Of a stretch of 64,000 nucleotides of DNA, positions 34,824 through 43,842 are shown in pieces. This DNA is from Thermoplasma volcanium GSS1 (GTDB taxonomy: Archaea > Thermoplasmatota > Thermoplasmata > Thermoplasmatales > Thermoplasmataceae), in NCBI RefSeq assembly GCF_000011185.1, contig NC_002689.2, forward strand, positions 1,520,805 to 1,584,804. The letters are read 5' to 3'. The position numbers and the translations under genes were made by a program. The notes below the pieces were generated by a model. It worked only from the letters and a program-made list of their open reading frames with translations. It did no database searches and was not told the DNA's origin. The stretch's first letter is position 1; each line of letters starts with the position of its first letter.

Positions 34824-36868
34824 CAGCTTACCTCTTGCACCGCTGCACTTTCAAAGCCGAATACGTCCACGGCTTTGACACATACCCTTCTTTTTCCATT
34901 TTTTCTGGGGACTACAAGCTTCGCTTTTCTGTCCACTTTCTGGTTATCTTCATGGTTTTCCCTGTAGTCCTGCCATTTGCTCCTGAATACTTCGCCGTCA
35001 TAATCAGGATCGATGCTCCAGTATTCAATCAGGCTTAGGGGGTCTTCTTCTATCACTTTCTCCAGTTTTTCCTTATCATCCTTGTCAAGAGGCAATGCGT
35101 CTGGAGAAAGCAAAACGTAATTCTCAAGTTCAATTTCAAGTTCATCTTGGCTCTCATCTGAAGCTTTCTTCCTTATGGGCTTTACACTTAGATATTGCAG
35201 CGACGAGAATTTTACCTTCCCCTCTTTTATCAATGTCTCATAATCCGCCTTATGCTTCAGTCTTTCCAGTAAGTCCGGTGGTATTACCAACACTTCTAAT
35301 TTATCATCGTTCAGGCTTTCGATTATCCTTCCAATATCCGTTTCGAAGTTCCAACCCAATACAATTATTTTCTCCCAGCCACCCATGAATGACCCTCTCA
35401 ACTCCTGAGCTCTCTTCAGAGTTGCATAGCCTGTTACCCTCGTGGGAGAATCCACATAAACCAATGTCTTGCTTTGTTTTATGTAACCAAGATTGTTTGG
35501 TGTGCCATCCCGCATTGGGAATGGCAGGGCACCATACAAATTGAGTACTACGTGTGCCAAATCACCTATCCTCTTGAACTGTGACCTTTCAAATTGCTCT
35601 TTTTGATAATCACCTATAGATTGGTATAGGAATGGTTTGGCATCTTGATCGATGAGACGTTTTCTGGTAATCATACAGGCAGGTTTTCCGAGATCGCACA
35701 TGATCCATTTTCTGCCAAGTTTTTCAGCAACTGCACCTGTAGTTCCTGAACCCGCAAAGAAATCAGCAATGACGGAGTTTGAACTAGATGAATGCTCGAG
35801 GATGAGGTCTAGCAAGTCTTCATTCTTTTCAGTTTGATAGTTGAATTGAAACGAATAAGCAGTAATATCTTCCCAAATTGTGTCTCTTACCTCAGACTCT
35901 GACGCTTCCACTTTGTATTCTGGTTTCCCTGTATTAGGATTAGGTCGGAGCATGCCTGTCTTTATCGCACCATCCGCTCTATCTTTTGACCAACGCCAGT
36001 GATTTCCCTGTCTTGGTTTGAATCCAAACAGTTCATAATCCATCCCTCCTCTATATCCGGCCGCTTCAAAAGAATGCCATCGTTCTTGGCGCTCGTTATG
36101 TCTCTGAAATGGCTTGAATCGGGCATCCTGATTCTTGCTGTAAAACAGTATTGTGTCATGGCCGTAGTTAATTTGCTTTACTGTATCATATTCTTGTACA
36201 TTTTTCTTGATTCTACGCACTATCACTTCATTTCTGAAGTTGTCCTTGCCAAATATGTCATCAATAATTACTTTCACATAGTGTCCAATATGCCAATCGA
36301 TGTGGACATAAAGAAAACCTTGTTCAGAAAGTAGTTCTCTCATTAAGACTAATCTCGGTACCAACATTTCTAAATATGATTTTGTTCCATCCTTCCAAGT
36401 ATCAGAATAGGCAAATTGCTCTATTACTGAAGGCTTTTGTTCGATGTCTACAGAAGGTAAATGTATCTTTGTTCTGTAATCAGCCTTGCTGTCAAACGGG
36501 GGATCGATGTAAATCAGGTCTATCTTTCCTCGCATAGAGGGCAACCCTGTTTCTGGATCACCAGCAAGGAGGGCTTGCATTGCAAGTAAATTATCGCCGT
36601 AAATGAGTCTATTGAGAAACTCATTGTTTTCTTGAGTCTTAACAGCCTGACCCGTGAACTTAGTTAGCCCTCCGATTGCTTTTGTCGGAAGCACTAATTC
36701 ATTTGTCTGTAATGTTATCCTTTGGGATTTCGACAGGCCATCAAGTATCTTCTGAGCCTCTCGTTTTCCTTTCTCAACTATTTTTGGTAACTCTTCTATT
36801 AACGATCTTTTTTGGCCATTTTTGCTTTTTTCGGTTACCTCAGCTTTCTCCCCCAATGAATCGACCAT
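34823..36868 (-). CDS. mod: Type III DNA methyltransferase subunit Mod (system B)
   Basis: About 681 aa from ATG 36868, preceded by GGTG at -10; the longer frame from 36943 would overlap the initiator gene and adds residues encoded by its end. Motif [15 protein letters not shown] (about 120-132), motif [28 protein letters not shown] (about 365-391); order IV then I marks the beta class. Recognition region between contains [19 protein letters not shown] and [16 protein letters not shown]. It methylates the host copy of the site and directs Res. Confidence 0.92.
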   Translation of the reverse strand: MVDSLGEKAEVTEKSKNGQKRSLIEELPKIVEKGKREAQKILDGLSKSQRITLQTNELVLPTKAIGGLTKFTGQAVKTQENNEFLNRLIYGDNLLAMQALLAGDPETGLPSMRGKIDLIYIDPPFDSKADYRTKIHLPSVDIEQKPSVIEQFAYSDTWKDGTKSYLEMLVPRLVLMRELLSEQGFLYVHIDWHIGHYVKVIIDDIFGKDNFRNEVIVRRIKKNVQEYDTVKQINYGHDTILFYSKNQDARFKPFQRHNERQERWHSFEAAGYRGGMDYELFGFKPRQGNHWRWSKDRADGAIKTGMLRPNPNTGKPEYKVEASESEVRDTIWEDITAYSFQFNYQTEKNEDLLDLILEHSSSSNSVIADFFAGSGTTGAVAEKLGRKWIMCDLGKPACMITRKRLIDQDAKPFLYQSIGDYQKEQFERSQFKRIGDLAHVVLNLYGALPFPMRDGTPNNLGYIKQSKTLVYVDSPTRVTGYATLKRAQELRGSFMGGWEKIIVLGWNFETDIGRIIESLNDDKLEVLVIPPDLLERLKHKADYETLIKEGKVKFSSLQYLSVKPIRKKASDESQDELEIELENYVLLSPDALPLDKDDKEKLEKVIEEDPLSLIEYWSIDPDYDGEVFRSKWQDYRENHEDNQKVDRKAKLVVPRKNGKRRVCVKAVDVFGFESAAVQEVS

Positions 36869-36902
36869 AATAAACACCATAATTTTTTTGCTTAATTCTC
36901 TA

Positions 36903-37982
36903 CTAAATCCTCTTTCTAAGCTCTCCCAATACAATAGACTCATCAGATAATAATATTTGTGACTCCATTGTATAATATCTGCCTATCTTCTTCTTGATGA
37001 GCGTGATGAGACCAAGATTCTGCAGGTAGTTCACGCTCTGGAAGAATGTTGACTTGCTCACGCCCCTGAGGAGCATGTTGCCTGACGCTGAAACTTCGGA
37101 ATATGCCCTGTTCGTATCCTGGTTCTTGATCAGGGCCGCCAGTATCAGCAGATCACGGTCTCCGAGGTTCTTCAGTGTTTCGCCCTCCACTTCCACATAG
37201 GCCTGCTTCAGGGCAGCTCTTACGGAATCGTCGTCCCACTCGTTCAGCCTGCCGATGATTTCCAGTGCCTTGATGCCTATCCTTGCGTCGCTCCTGTAGT
37301 CCCTCACAAGCATCGCCGACAAGAGACCAAGAGACTCCTTGTCATACTTGTTAAGGCCCTCGTCGGCCCTCATTTTCAGTATTTCCCTGATCTCTTCCGA
37401 ACTGTATTCATGGAATACGATGTGATCAGGCTGCAATGAGCTCTTAACGCTTTCATCGTTCATGTCCTTGTACCAGTATACCTTCTGCGTTAAGAGGATA
37501 AGATTGGCTCTGGTGTGTCTGGTTAAGTGATACAATATGTCATAGTCCTGGAGAAAATCGACTTCGTCAAGGATAACGATAGATTTTCCGGAAAGCATGG
37601 AGTCGAATTTGCTCTTCACCTCATCGATGTCGTGGCCTCTGCTGTCGATTCTCGTTAGCTTGCGGTAAATCTTTATGGATGTGGGGTTTTCTCTTGCGTT
37701 TACGTAGAAAAACGGTATGGATTTGCTTTCCTTGAACGCCGATGCTATTGTCAGCGCACTCAGGGTTTTTCCTGATCCCTTGGAACCATAGATGATTATG
37801 TGCCTTGGTAAATTCAGGTTCACATAATCAGCAAGGTCGTTTGTTACCTTGTTCAGTTCGCTTCTTATGAGGATTCTTGGTGGTTTGAAGTCCATGTCGA
37901 AGATTATTGCACTCTTTATGTTGCTCGTCTCTTTGGCTCTCTCCTTCACCTTCTCCTCCACAAACGATATGGGATCTTTCAT
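36903..37982 (-). CDS. Orc1/Cdc6-like replication initiator ATPase
   Basis: 359 aa from ATG 37982 (GGGTGAT nine bases upstream; a TTG at 38024 is an alternative). Walker [10 protein letters not shown] (about 60-68), Walker [10 protein letters not shown], sensor 1 LILLTQK, sensor 2 region [14 protein letters not shown], then a C-terminal winged helix ([12 protein letters not shown]...[25 protein letters not shown]). This is the architecture of archaeal Orc1/Cdc6 and of plasmid initiators. It lies upstream of mod B with only 34 bases between, and the AT-rich stretch at its 5' side is the natural place for its origin. It is broken in element A. Confidence 0.85.
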   Translation of the reverse strand: MKDPISFVEEKVKERAKETSNIKSAIIFDMDFKPPRILIRSELNKVTNDLADYVNLNLPRHIIIYGSKGSGKTLSALTIASAFKESKSIPFFYVNARENPTSIKIYRKLTRIDSRGHDIDEVKSKFDSMLSGKSIVILDEVDFLQDYDILYHLTRHTRANLILLTQKVYWYKDMNDESVKSSLQPDHIVFHEYSSEEIREILKMRADEGLNKYDKESLGLLSAMLVRDYRSDARIGIKALEIIGRLNEWDDDSVRAALKQAYVEVEGETLKNLGDRDLLILAALIKNQDTNRAYSEVSASGNMLLRGVSKSTFFQSVNYLQNLGLITLIKKKIGRYYTMESQILLSDESIVLGELRKRI

Positions 37983-38210
37983 GGACAATGAATCACCCTT
38001 GTGACTGTTTGATTGGACACGCAAAATTCTTAAGACTTTCGAACGAGCCGAATATCGCAGTGTTGTAAAATGGTAATTTCACATTTTGGAGAGAGAGTGT
38101 GAGAAAACGAGTGAGGTTTACGGAGAAGATAATGCTGTTCAAAAAATAACAAAATTCCATTTTTCTGGTATGTTATGTTCATTGTATCAGTTATATAATA
38201 TATATATAAG
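37983..38210. other. AT-rich intergenic stretch, candidate replication origin
   Basis: About 230 bases between the initiator gene and the serine recombinase. The right part (about 38140-38210) is very AT-rich with an ATATATATAT run, the left holds GAGAGAGTGTGAGAAAACGAGTGAGG. I cannot point to clear origin recognition boxes; the assignment rests on position next to the initiator. Confidence 0.3.
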
Positions 38211-38255
38211 AAAACCGCTGACGCGTTCGGCGACTCTCTCTCTTTCAGCGGTTTT
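38211..38255 (-). terminator. Hairpin at the 3' end of the serine recombinase gene
   Basis: AAAACCGCTGA (38211-38221) is the perfect inverse of TCAGCGGTTTT (38245-38255). On the minus strand the stem begins at the recombinase stop codon and is followed by TTTTCTTATATAT, as expected for a terminator. A role as recombination or origin structure is possible. Confidence 0.55.
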
Positions 38256-38850
38256 CCCTCAGAATCCTCAGTATCGGAGTGGTGGAGCATTCCAGGGACT
38301 TCGCTATGGCTCTTGCTGATAATCCCTTCTGCTTCAGTTCCATTACCTTCCTTCGGTCTATGAAGCTCCCATTCCTGGTCTTCAGGGGAGGCCTTCCGAA
38401 TTTGACACCCTTGCTCTGTGCCTGTTCCCTTCCTGCCTTTGTTCTGGAATTGATCATATTCCTCTCGAATTCAGCGAATGCGCCCAGAATTTGCAATAGG
38501 AGTCTTCCATTGGGTGTTGTGGTATCTATGCCTGGGTCATTGACGCTGACGAATCCTACGCCATTCTGGTCAAGGTATTCAAGGGTTTTCAGCAGATCGG
38601 ATAAGGATCGGGCAAACCTGTCAATCTTGGAAACAATAACAATCTGGGGTCTCCTGTCAAGCGATTTGAGCATCCTCTCAAATTCCGGTCTCAGCGTGTT
38701 CCTGCCCGACTTCGCCTTGTCTTCAAATATCTCTAATTCGTAGCCTTTCTGGTATGTATACTGCCTGATTGCCTCCTTCTGCCTCTCGTTTGAGCCCTGC
38801 CTGACCTCTTCTATGGTGCTTGCCCTGACATAGGCGAAAGCGAGTGTCAT
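38245..38850 (-). CDS. Serine recombinase (resolvase/invertase family)
   Basis: 201 aa. Catalytic domain 1-140: AYVRASTIEEV with the nucleophile Ser11, SKIDRFARSLSDLL (Arg pair), GRLLLQILGAFAEFERNMI. C-terminal helix-turn-helix RRKVMELKQKGLSARAIAKSLECSTTPILRIL. It probably resolves multimers of the element or inverts a segment. Stop at 38245 falls inside the terminal hairpin. A different enzyme class from the tyrosine integrase at 46948. Confidence 0.92.
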   Translation of the reverse strand: MTLAFAYVRASTIEEVRQGSNERQKEAIRQYTYQKGYELEIFEDKAKSGRNTLRPEFERMLKSLDRRPQIVIVSKIDRFARSLSDLLKTLEYLDQNGVGFVSVNDPGIDTTTPNGRLLLQILGAFAEFERNMINSRTKAGREQAQSKGVKFGRPPLKTRNGSFIDRRKVMELKQKGLSARAIAKSLECSTTPILRILRENR

Positions 38851-38937
38851 TTAAATCATAGAATTTAGGGACGCATATGTTATTAAAATCCAGTGTTTAG
38901 TGGCGTTACTAAAATTACAAGTTTAGTGACAGCAAGG

Positions 38938-39108
38938 TCAGGAGAATGTGTGTCGGCTTTTAGAAGCTTCGAGGGACCTGGATGTTATCTCAAGATTGCA
39001 TGAATTGTGCTGGCTACACCAGTCCTGACATTTTTTAGCATCTGACTCATCCTTGTAATGAAGTTTACAAATTTCACATTGGTAGGTGTTCTCATCCATC
39101 TTAGCCAT
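38938..39108 (-). CDS. Small C-x2-C zinc-finger-like protein
   Basis: 56 aa from ATG 39108: YQCEICKLHYKDESDAKKCQDWCSQHNSCNLEIT. Four or five Cys plus His fit a small zinc finger seen in archaeal mini-proteins. GGAAGTGAT lies six bases before the ATG. The frame was short enough to be overlooked. The adjoining 38851-38937 holds the recombinase promoter region. Confidence 0.6.
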   Translation of the reverse strand: MAKMDENTYQCEICKLHYKDESDAKKCQDWCSQHNSCNLEITSRSLEASKSRHTFS

Positions 39109-39153
39109 TCGATCACTTCCTCAAATCAAGGTTATCTTTCTGCATTAGGTTAT

Positions 39154-39180
39154 CGGTTAACCATTATTTCGTTAACCGTT
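39154..39180. repeat. GGTTAACC-type partition/operator sites, cluster 1
   Basis: CGGTTAACCA (39154-39163) and CGTTAACCGTT (39170-39180), related inverted copies 16 bases apart. The same 10-bp palindromic core recurs at 39774 and three times upstream of parA. Confidence 0.55.
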
Positions 39181-39227
39181 TTCCGATTTAAGTCTCGCGC
39201 TCGCCATAAACATAGGCCTAAACGTGG

Positions 39228-39737
39228 TTAGCAACTGTAGTTTACATATATCTTCACGTCAAGTGGACCAGAATAACTATAATTGGGTGCAGTGATGCTG
39301 ATGTTTAAGTCCGTTCGGAGTCCAGGTTGAAATGTTACAGGCAAATTATAAACTCTGTATTGGAAACCGGGGGTCATAGCGTAGGCATTGGTGAAACTCA
39401 TAGCGCATGTAAGATTTGATGTAAATGGGTAAGCTCCGTTTACCGTTGACCCCGGCTGCATGTCATAGCTACCAGGGAAAGAGTATGTCCAGTTTGACCC
39501 TGTATATGGGTCGTAATAGTAATACTCAATATTGGTGACATGGACAGTGGATGATGAGTAACCATGAGAAAGAAAGAAACTTACTGCGAAAAAACCAACT
39601 AAGAAGGCAATTATTCCGACTATTCTGGGAGACTTAGAAGATTTCCTGATGGTGGTACCCGTCTGCTGTTCTTTTGGAATTTCTGTTTCTTGGCCTTTAG
39701 CTTTATTTGCATCCTTGGTTGTTTTGGTGTTTGACAT
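39228..39737 (-). CDS. Single-pass membrane protein with extracytoplasmic domain
   Basis: 169 aa. Polar cytosolic N-terminus (1-34, Lys/Thr/Gln-rich), one membrane helix (about 38-58), then an outward domain rich in Tyr, Ser and Asn (NIEYYYYDPYTGSNWTYSF..., several N-x-S/T sequons). Two Cys (SNLTCAMSF and C-terminal NYSC) could form a disulfide. It lies between two GGTTAACC clusters in the partition region. No family recognised; surface protein of the element by inference. Confidence 0.6.
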   Translation of the reverse strand: MSNTKTTKDANKAKGQETEIPKEQQTGTTIRKSSKSPRIVGIIAFLVGFFAVSFFLSHGYSSSTVHVTNIEYYYYDPYTGSNWTYSFPGSYDMQPGSTVNGAYPFTSNLTCAMSFTNAYAMTPGFQYRVYNLPVTFQPGLRTDLNISITAPNYSYSGPLDVKIYVNYSC

Positions 39738-39773
39738 AATCGTTCATCACTCGGTCTTGCAGGTTTGAGTTTT

Positions 39774-39800
39774 CGGTTAACCGTTACTTGTTCAACCGTT
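39774..39800. repeat. GGTTAACC-type partition/operator sites, cluster 2
   Basis: Perfect palindrome CGGTTAACCG (39774-39783) and a half-matching GTTCAACCGTT (39790-39800), overlapping the end of the ParA partner gene. Confidence 0.55.
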
Positions 39801-40062
39801 TCCTGATTTCCGTTTCAACGTTTTCCAATTCCTGTCCTTTCTCCTGAGCTATCTTCTCCAGATCGCTTCTCCACTTCTCTATGAGCTCATCAGGTCCGTA
39901 ATACTTGGAATACAGTCTGTAGGTGTCGTATTGCCTGTTGGTGACCTTGAATCCGACGGTTTTCGTGTACCGATGTTCCGTTTGCTCAGCATTTCTCTCT
40001 AAGACATTGGCTGGCTTCTGAGATATAAGGTCATCCAAACCTCTTCGTTTCTTTTCGCTCAT
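39784..40062 (-). CDS. Small ParA partner (putative centromere-binding protein)
   Basis: 92 aa. N-terminal basic segment (MSEKKRRGLDDLISQ), a central KTVGFKVTNRQYDTYRLYSKYYG that fits a ribbon-helix-helix or short HTH, and a charged C-terminal helix. Its ATG overlaps the parA stop by four bases (ATGA). Small DNA-binding proteins in this position complete type I partition systems; it may bind the GGTTAACC repeats around it. Binding is inference. Confidence 0.65.
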   Translation of the reverse strand: MSEKKRRGLDDLISQKPANVLERNAEQTEHRYTKTVGFKVTNRQYDTYRLYSKYYGPDELIEKWRSDLEKIAQEKGQELENVETEIRKRLNK

Positions 40063-40814
40063 CGTTTCACCCTTAACCTGTTTTCTACCTCTTTTGCAAG
40101 CTCAACGTAAGATTTTGAGGCAGAAGCATCCTTCCTGTAAATTACCACTGGCTCTCCGGTCATTGTTGAATCGGTCACGGTAACATTTCTCGGTATTATG
40201 GTCCTGAACAGGTGCTTCGAGTAATGCTTCCTGACATCCTCAAGCACCTCATTCGATGATTTTGTTCTTGAATTGAACATGGTTACGACCATTCCCAGTA
40301 TTTTTAGTGTTCGACCAAGCCTCGTGTTCACGAGATCCACAACGCTGAGTAGCTGTGTGAGACCTTCAAGCGCGAAGAACTCTGCCTGAACTGGTATTAG
40401 AACGTAATCTGAAGCCACCAGTGCGTTTATGGTGAATACGCCAAGGCTCGGCGGTGTGTCGATAATGATGAAGTCGTATCGCCTTGACAGCTTGCTGAGT
40501 TCGTTGGCAAGGATGTATTCCCTGCCCATCCTGCCCGATAACTGCACTTCTGCACCTGCCAGGTCTATTATGCTTGGAACAATGTCAATGCTGTCTTTCC
40601 TGAGTATGGCTTTCTCAAGGCCTCCATCAAGCATCACATCGTACATCGTCCGGTTCAGTTCACCTTTATTCACACCAAAGGAGGTTGTAAGATTGCCCTG
40701 CGGGTCGATGTCAATAAGCAGCACCTTGTGTTTTCTTGCCAGTACTGAGCCAAGATTCACTGCGGTTGTGGTCTTGCCGCATCCTCCTTTCTGGTTGGCA
40801 ATTGAGATGATCAT
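40059..40814 (-). CDS. parA: ParA partition ATPase
   Basis: 251 aa. Deviant Walker A KGGCGKTTTAVN (9-20) with the signature Lys, motif DIDPQGNLTTSFG, switch II IIDTPPSLG, VQAEFFALEGL. Segregates the element by ATP-dependent movement on the nucleoid, with the 92-aa partner as adaptor. No N-terminal HTH, so it is ParA type Ib-like in size. Upstream, three GGTTAAC-type sites (40850-40886) overlap the promoter (TATAAGTTT near 40840), which suggests autoregulation. Confidence 0.92.
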   Translation of the reverse strand: MIISIANQKGGCGKTTTAVNLGSVLARKHKVLLIDIDPQGNLTTSFGVNKGELNRTMYDVMLDGGLEKAILRKDSIDIVPSIIDLAGAEVQLSGRMGREYILANELSKLSRRYDFIIIDTPPSLGVFTINALVASDYVLIPVQAEFFALEGLTQLLSVVDLVNTRLGRTLKILGMVVTMFNSRTKSSNEVLEDVRKHYSKHLFRTIIPRNVTVTDSTMTGEPVVIYRKDASASKSYVELAKEVENRLRVKR

Positions 40815-40849
40815 TGATGGAACTTGGAAGCAAAGAGTTATAAGTTTAT

Positions 40850-40886
40850 GGTTAACCCGCTTGGATTAACGGTTAGCGGTTAACTG
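40850..40886. promoter_or_regulatory. GGTTAACC-type sites upstream of parA, cluster 3
   Basis: GGTTAACCCG (40850-40859), GATTAACGG (40864-40872) and GCGGTTAACTG (40876-40886) in 37 bases, just upstream of the parA TATA-like box. Probable operator and/or parS-like centromere. Confidence 0.55.
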
Positions 40887-40938
40887 AAAATAGAGCGTGT
40901 GGGACAAAGATTTTAGGTTTTATCGTTGAATAAATAGC

Positions 40939-41142
40939 ATGTCATTATTAGTCAGCGTGTTCTTGGCACTGGTTGCAGCTGCGATAGGTGCTGTTGTAAC
41001 TTATTTATATTTGGACTGGGAGGGACACGAAGATAAGAAGGTAAAATATTCGATAATGGTTTTCCTGATCGTTCTTTTAGTGATTCTCTTTGCTATGTAT
41101 GAAAACATTGTTTCGGCTTGGGTTAACAACCTTTTTACTTAA
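40939..41142 (+). CDS. Small two-helix membrane protein
   Basis: 67 aa: membrane segments about 3-25 and 36-58 with a charged loop DWEGHEDKKVKYS between. A TATA-like TTTTATCG lies about 20 bases upstream, suggesting a leaderless mRNA. Its end overlaps the convergent HerA-like gene by eight bases. It is the only plus-strand gene in this part of the element. Function unknown. Confidence 0.55.
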   Translation: MSLLVSVFLALVAAAIGAVVTYLYLDWEGHEDKKVKYSIMVFLIVLLVILFAMYENIVSAWVNNLFT

Positions 41143-42916
41143 TCTGCGTCTTAGTTTTTTCTGGTTCCGTTAACATTTCCCTCATGGAATCGATTGTCAT
41201 TACCAGAACTCTCTCTCCAAGTCCCCGATATTTGTCGATTAGCTCCCTGTTGGGAACAACTATTATCACCCTCAAGTTGGTTCCCGCTATTCTTTCCTTC
41301 AAGTCTTCCATGCTGTGCTTCAGGCCCGTCTCGATTTCCACCATGAAGAAATCGGTCTCTATGTCAAATGCTCCTCTCTCTCCAGTGGTAGATATCCTGT
41401 TTACGGATACACCAAGCTCGTTTAGGATGTCAACTGCCTGGCTCTGCATCCCTGTGTGGAGATTAGAGAGGTTGGGGCTCTTCGAATAGTACATGACGAT
41501 TGGTTTGCCATCCCTGAGGTATTTGACCCTGCCAACCTCGTTGTTGTTCTTCAGCTCTTCAAGGACTGACTTTATTCTGAGCTTTGCCTGATCCTTGCTG
41601 ATTCCGTATTTCACCGATATTTCCTTTCCCATTTCGGTTGCATAGGACATTCTTTCGCTGAGAATATGCATAATCTCCTCCTTGTAGTCTATGCCCTTCC
41701 CTCTCCCTCCGGCTCCCTCTTCCATTCTTTCTTCCTTGACTGCTGCAAGGATCTTCTGCGTTTCTCTGTATTCATTGCCGTCGGAAATGTACGTCAGTAC
41801 AGGAGCGAATGCCTGGCTCTCAGGGAATTCTATGTCCGTGAACTGTCTGGGTTGCAGTACCGAGACAGAAAATCTTACAAGCTGGTTGTAGGACAGTATC
41901 TGCAAGTCCGCATCGCCGAGCTTGAAAGTGAACTTCGTGCCGAAGTTTGCCCTCATCTCCGGCAGTATGTCGATGAGATTCTGCGTGATGATCCACAGCA
42001 TTCCCTTATCGCGGATTTCGCGGGACATGACGTCAAGGATCGTATGATAGGATTTTGTGAGTCTGTGTGCCTCATCAATGCATACGAGAACGTCCTTTCT
42101 TTTGCGCTCTTCCATTTCCCTGTATATCTGCCTCAGCATAAGCTCGGCGTAGAAGTTCTGAGCCTGCTTTGTTGGCAATGTTGAGAAGTCGAACACGGTG
42201 CTCTCATTTGCAAGCTCCACACTGCCCATATCCTTGATTATGAGGCTCTTCACGTTCTGCTCTATCGCATTCAATGTTTCAATCTGGTTCTTGGACGCTG
42301 ATTTTCTCTTCTCGCTGATTGTTTTCATGAAGCTCTTCCAGTCCGTGCTCTGCGACGCTATCTCCTGCAGAAAAGCTGGAGTCTGCTGCAGCTGTATTCC
42401 GGAGCTTATCTTCTCGCCGAAGAATGCCGTCATATAGGCCTCGGAGAAGGCGTTAATGTCCCTGAATGGATTTGGCAAACACTCTTTTGCGTCGATGACC
42501 GGGATCCCAAGGTGCACCTCATGGTCATCGGGCTTGAATGAGAATATGATCCTCTGCCTGTCCTCGAATTTAGAGAGAAGGTGCATGGTGAGGTAGCTCT
42601 TTCCCTGTCCGGAAACGCCCGTAATAGATACGTTCCTGTTTCCCTTGTGCTCAATGTAATCCCTGAGATTTGCAGCTCTCGCTGAGCATTCCTCACGCCT
42701 GAACTTGCCTCTTTCCATATCGGGAATAATGGTGTATGCTATGGTTGTGTGGCCGGCAAAGCGCTTCAGTCTCCTTGACAGGTCGTAGAACATTCTTTCC
42801 TGATTCCTCAGGGGCAGCTCAATGAAGGGTTTGGAAAGAACCCTTCTTGCATTTATAAGCTCTGAGAAGCCATATTCTCTCATAACCCTATTCTGGTCTT
42901 CCAGATATTTATTCAT
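41135..42916 (-). CDS. HerA/FtsK-like ATPase of the element
   Basis: 593 aa. ATPase core about 85-390: Walker A TGVSGQGKSYLT (about 99-110), Walker B VLVCIDEAHRL (about 290), followed by WIITQNLIDILPEMRANFGTKFTFKLGD (sensor and arginine-finger region of HerA/TraC-like enzymes). The C-terminus holds a winged-helix part (EISVKYGISKDQAKLRIKSVLEELKNNNEV) and a small domain with FMVEIETGLKHSMEDL. It could pump DNA for conjugation or resection. No VirB4 or coupling-protein set is present, so self-transfer is uncertain. Membrane protein 42923 lies directly upstream. Confidence 0.8.
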   Translation of the reverse strand: MNKYLEDQNRVMREYGFSELINARRVLSKPFIELPLRNQERMFYDLSRRLKRFAGHTTIAYTIIPDMERGKFRREECSARAANLRDYIEHKGNRNVSITGVSGQGKSYLTMHLLSKFEDRQRIIFSFKPDDHEVHLGIPVIDAKECLPNPFRDINAFSEAYMTAFFGEKISSGIQLQQTPAFLQEIASQSTDWKSFMKTISEKRKSASKNQIETLNAIEQNVKSLIIKDMGSVELANESTVFDFSTLPTKQAQNFYAELMLRQIYREMEERKRKDVLVCIDEAHRLTKSYHTILDVMSREIRDKGMLWIITQNLIDILPEMRANFGTKFTFKLGDADLQILSYNQLVRFSVSVLQPRQFTDIEFPESQAFAPVLTYISDGNEYRETQKILAAVKEERMEEGAGGRGKGIDYKEEIMHILSERMSYATEMGKEISVKYGISKDQAKLRIKSVLEELKNNNEVGRVKYLRDGKPIVMYYSKSPNLSNLHTGMQSQAVDILNELGVSVNRISTTGERGAFDIETDFFMVEIETGLKHSMEDLKERIAGTNLRVIIVVPNRELIDKYRGLGERVLVMTIDSMREMLTEPEKTKTQIK

Positions 42917-42922
42917 ATCCAG

Positions 42923-43258
42923 CTACCTTTTTATTATGTATCGCCTGTGTGGATTGAGCGTTATTGTGTAGTGTTCCACCTTTACGGTGCGCGTTTCTAT
43001 CAAGTATAGGAGGGCAATGATCCCTATGATCACTGCAAGAATGACGATGTAGACGAAAAGAATGAGAGCACAGTACAGTAGGACAAGGGCTCCTATGAAG
43101 GCCAGGATGAGGCCTGCTATTCCTATAGTCTCGTAAAACAGGTTTCCCGAAATTGTCATCGCAAACAGCAAGGACCAGAGACCCTGCCATACCATGCCTG
43201 TTACGAATACTATGACAGCGGTGATCACGAATCCAAAGGTTATTGCATCTTCGTCCAT
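42923..43258 (-). CDS. Multi-helix membrane protein upstream of the HerA-like gene
   Basis: 111 aa with three hydrophobic segments (about 6-28, 40-62, 64-88) and a short basic cytosolic tail ending HYTITLNPHRRYIIKR. It sits six bases before the HerA-like ATG, in the same operon. The overlapping frame 42909-43190 is Arg/His/Pro-rich shadow. A membrane anchor for the ATPase is conceivable. The tail motif ...TLNPHRRYIIKR resembles TLTPNRRFRAQR at the end of the next gene. Confidence 0.65.
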   Translation of the reverse strand: MDEDAITFGFVITAVIVFVTGMVWQGLWSLLFAMTISGNLFYETIGIAGLILAFIGALVLLYCALILFVYIVILAVIIGIIALLYLIETRTVKVEHYTITLNPHRRYIIKR

Positions 43259-43260
43259 GA

Positions 43261-43620
43261 TTACCTCTGCGCCCTGAATCTCCTGTTCGGGGTCAGCGTC
43301 GCGGATATTGAGGCCTCCTCACGCTTGAATATCAAACCTCTTCTTGTGATTACGAGGTCCATCCTCATGACAGGATTCGATTCGTATTCCACGTAGCTTA
43401 TGTCAGGATTCCGCTCCATGAACTCCCTGATGGCTGCTATCTGTCTCCTGTCTTCGAGCTCATACTGGTTAACCGTGTTCTCGATTATGGTCTCCTGGAG
43501 TCTTTCAAGAGTGCCTTTCTTCTGCGGATTGGCCATCTCATATCTTACCATTTCAGGCGAGGAGCCTTCAAAATATTCAGGCTCACTGCCGTTCACAACC
43601 ACTCTTCTTACTTTATTCAT
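43261..43620 (-). CDS. Hypothetical element protein
   Basis: 119 aa from ATG 43620 (GGAGGG seven bases upstream; the longer frame from 43686 runs into the preceding gene). Charged helical middle (LERLQETIIENTVNQYELEDRRQIAAIREFMERNP), then a beta-rich end with MRMDLVITRRGLIFKREEASISATLTPNRRFRAQR. The final motif is shared with the neighbouring membrane protein, suggesting a common C-terminal hairpin. Possibly a partner of the HerA-like ATPase. Confidence 0.6.
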   Translation of the reverse strand: MNKVRRVVVNGSEPEYFEGSSPEMVRYEMANPQKKGTLERLQETIIENTVNQYELEDRRQIAAIREFMERNPDISYVEYESNPVMRMDLVITRRGLIFKREEASISATLTPNRRFRAQR

Positions 43621-43792
43621 TTTCATTCCCTCCATGGAAGAAAGCAAGCCACGTTTGCGCCTTCGCCAGGAACTCTTCTTTGGCAAGGATGTCCGGCTCT
43701 GAAAGCAGTATCCTGGTCAGCGGATGATCCGGGAATTTCTTTGCGAAGTTTGCCTTCAGCTTTGCAACACGGACTCTTCTGGCATCTTCCAT
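43613..43792 (-). CDS. Small conserved element protein (KLK-FAKKFPDHPLTRILLSEP)
   Basis: 59 aa from ATG 43792 to TAA at 43613; its end overlaps the next ATG by eight bases (ATGAATAA). MEDARRVRVAKLKANFAKKF, then PDHPLTRILLSEPDILAKEE, then FLAKAQTWLAFFHGGNENE. It is conserved: the chimeric initiator remnant in element A begins with the same domain (KLKTGFLGKFPSHQLSRILSSEP). Probably an alpha-helical protein; function unknown. It is too short for a 60-aa cut-off. Confidence 0.7.
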   Translation of the reverse strand: MEDARRVRVAKLKANFAKKFPDHPLTRILLSEPDILAKEEFLAKAQTWLAFFHGGNENE

Positions 43793-43842
43793 ATACGTGT
43801 ATTGAGAAGAGTGGCTTTATCCTCAAAAGATAGGATTAAATA

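Noticed and set aside
42909..43190. 93-aa minus-strand frame overlapping 42923-43258
   Set aside because: Composition (His, Arg, Pro, Cys, Ser) is that of a shadow frame of the membrane protein; no ribosome binding site.
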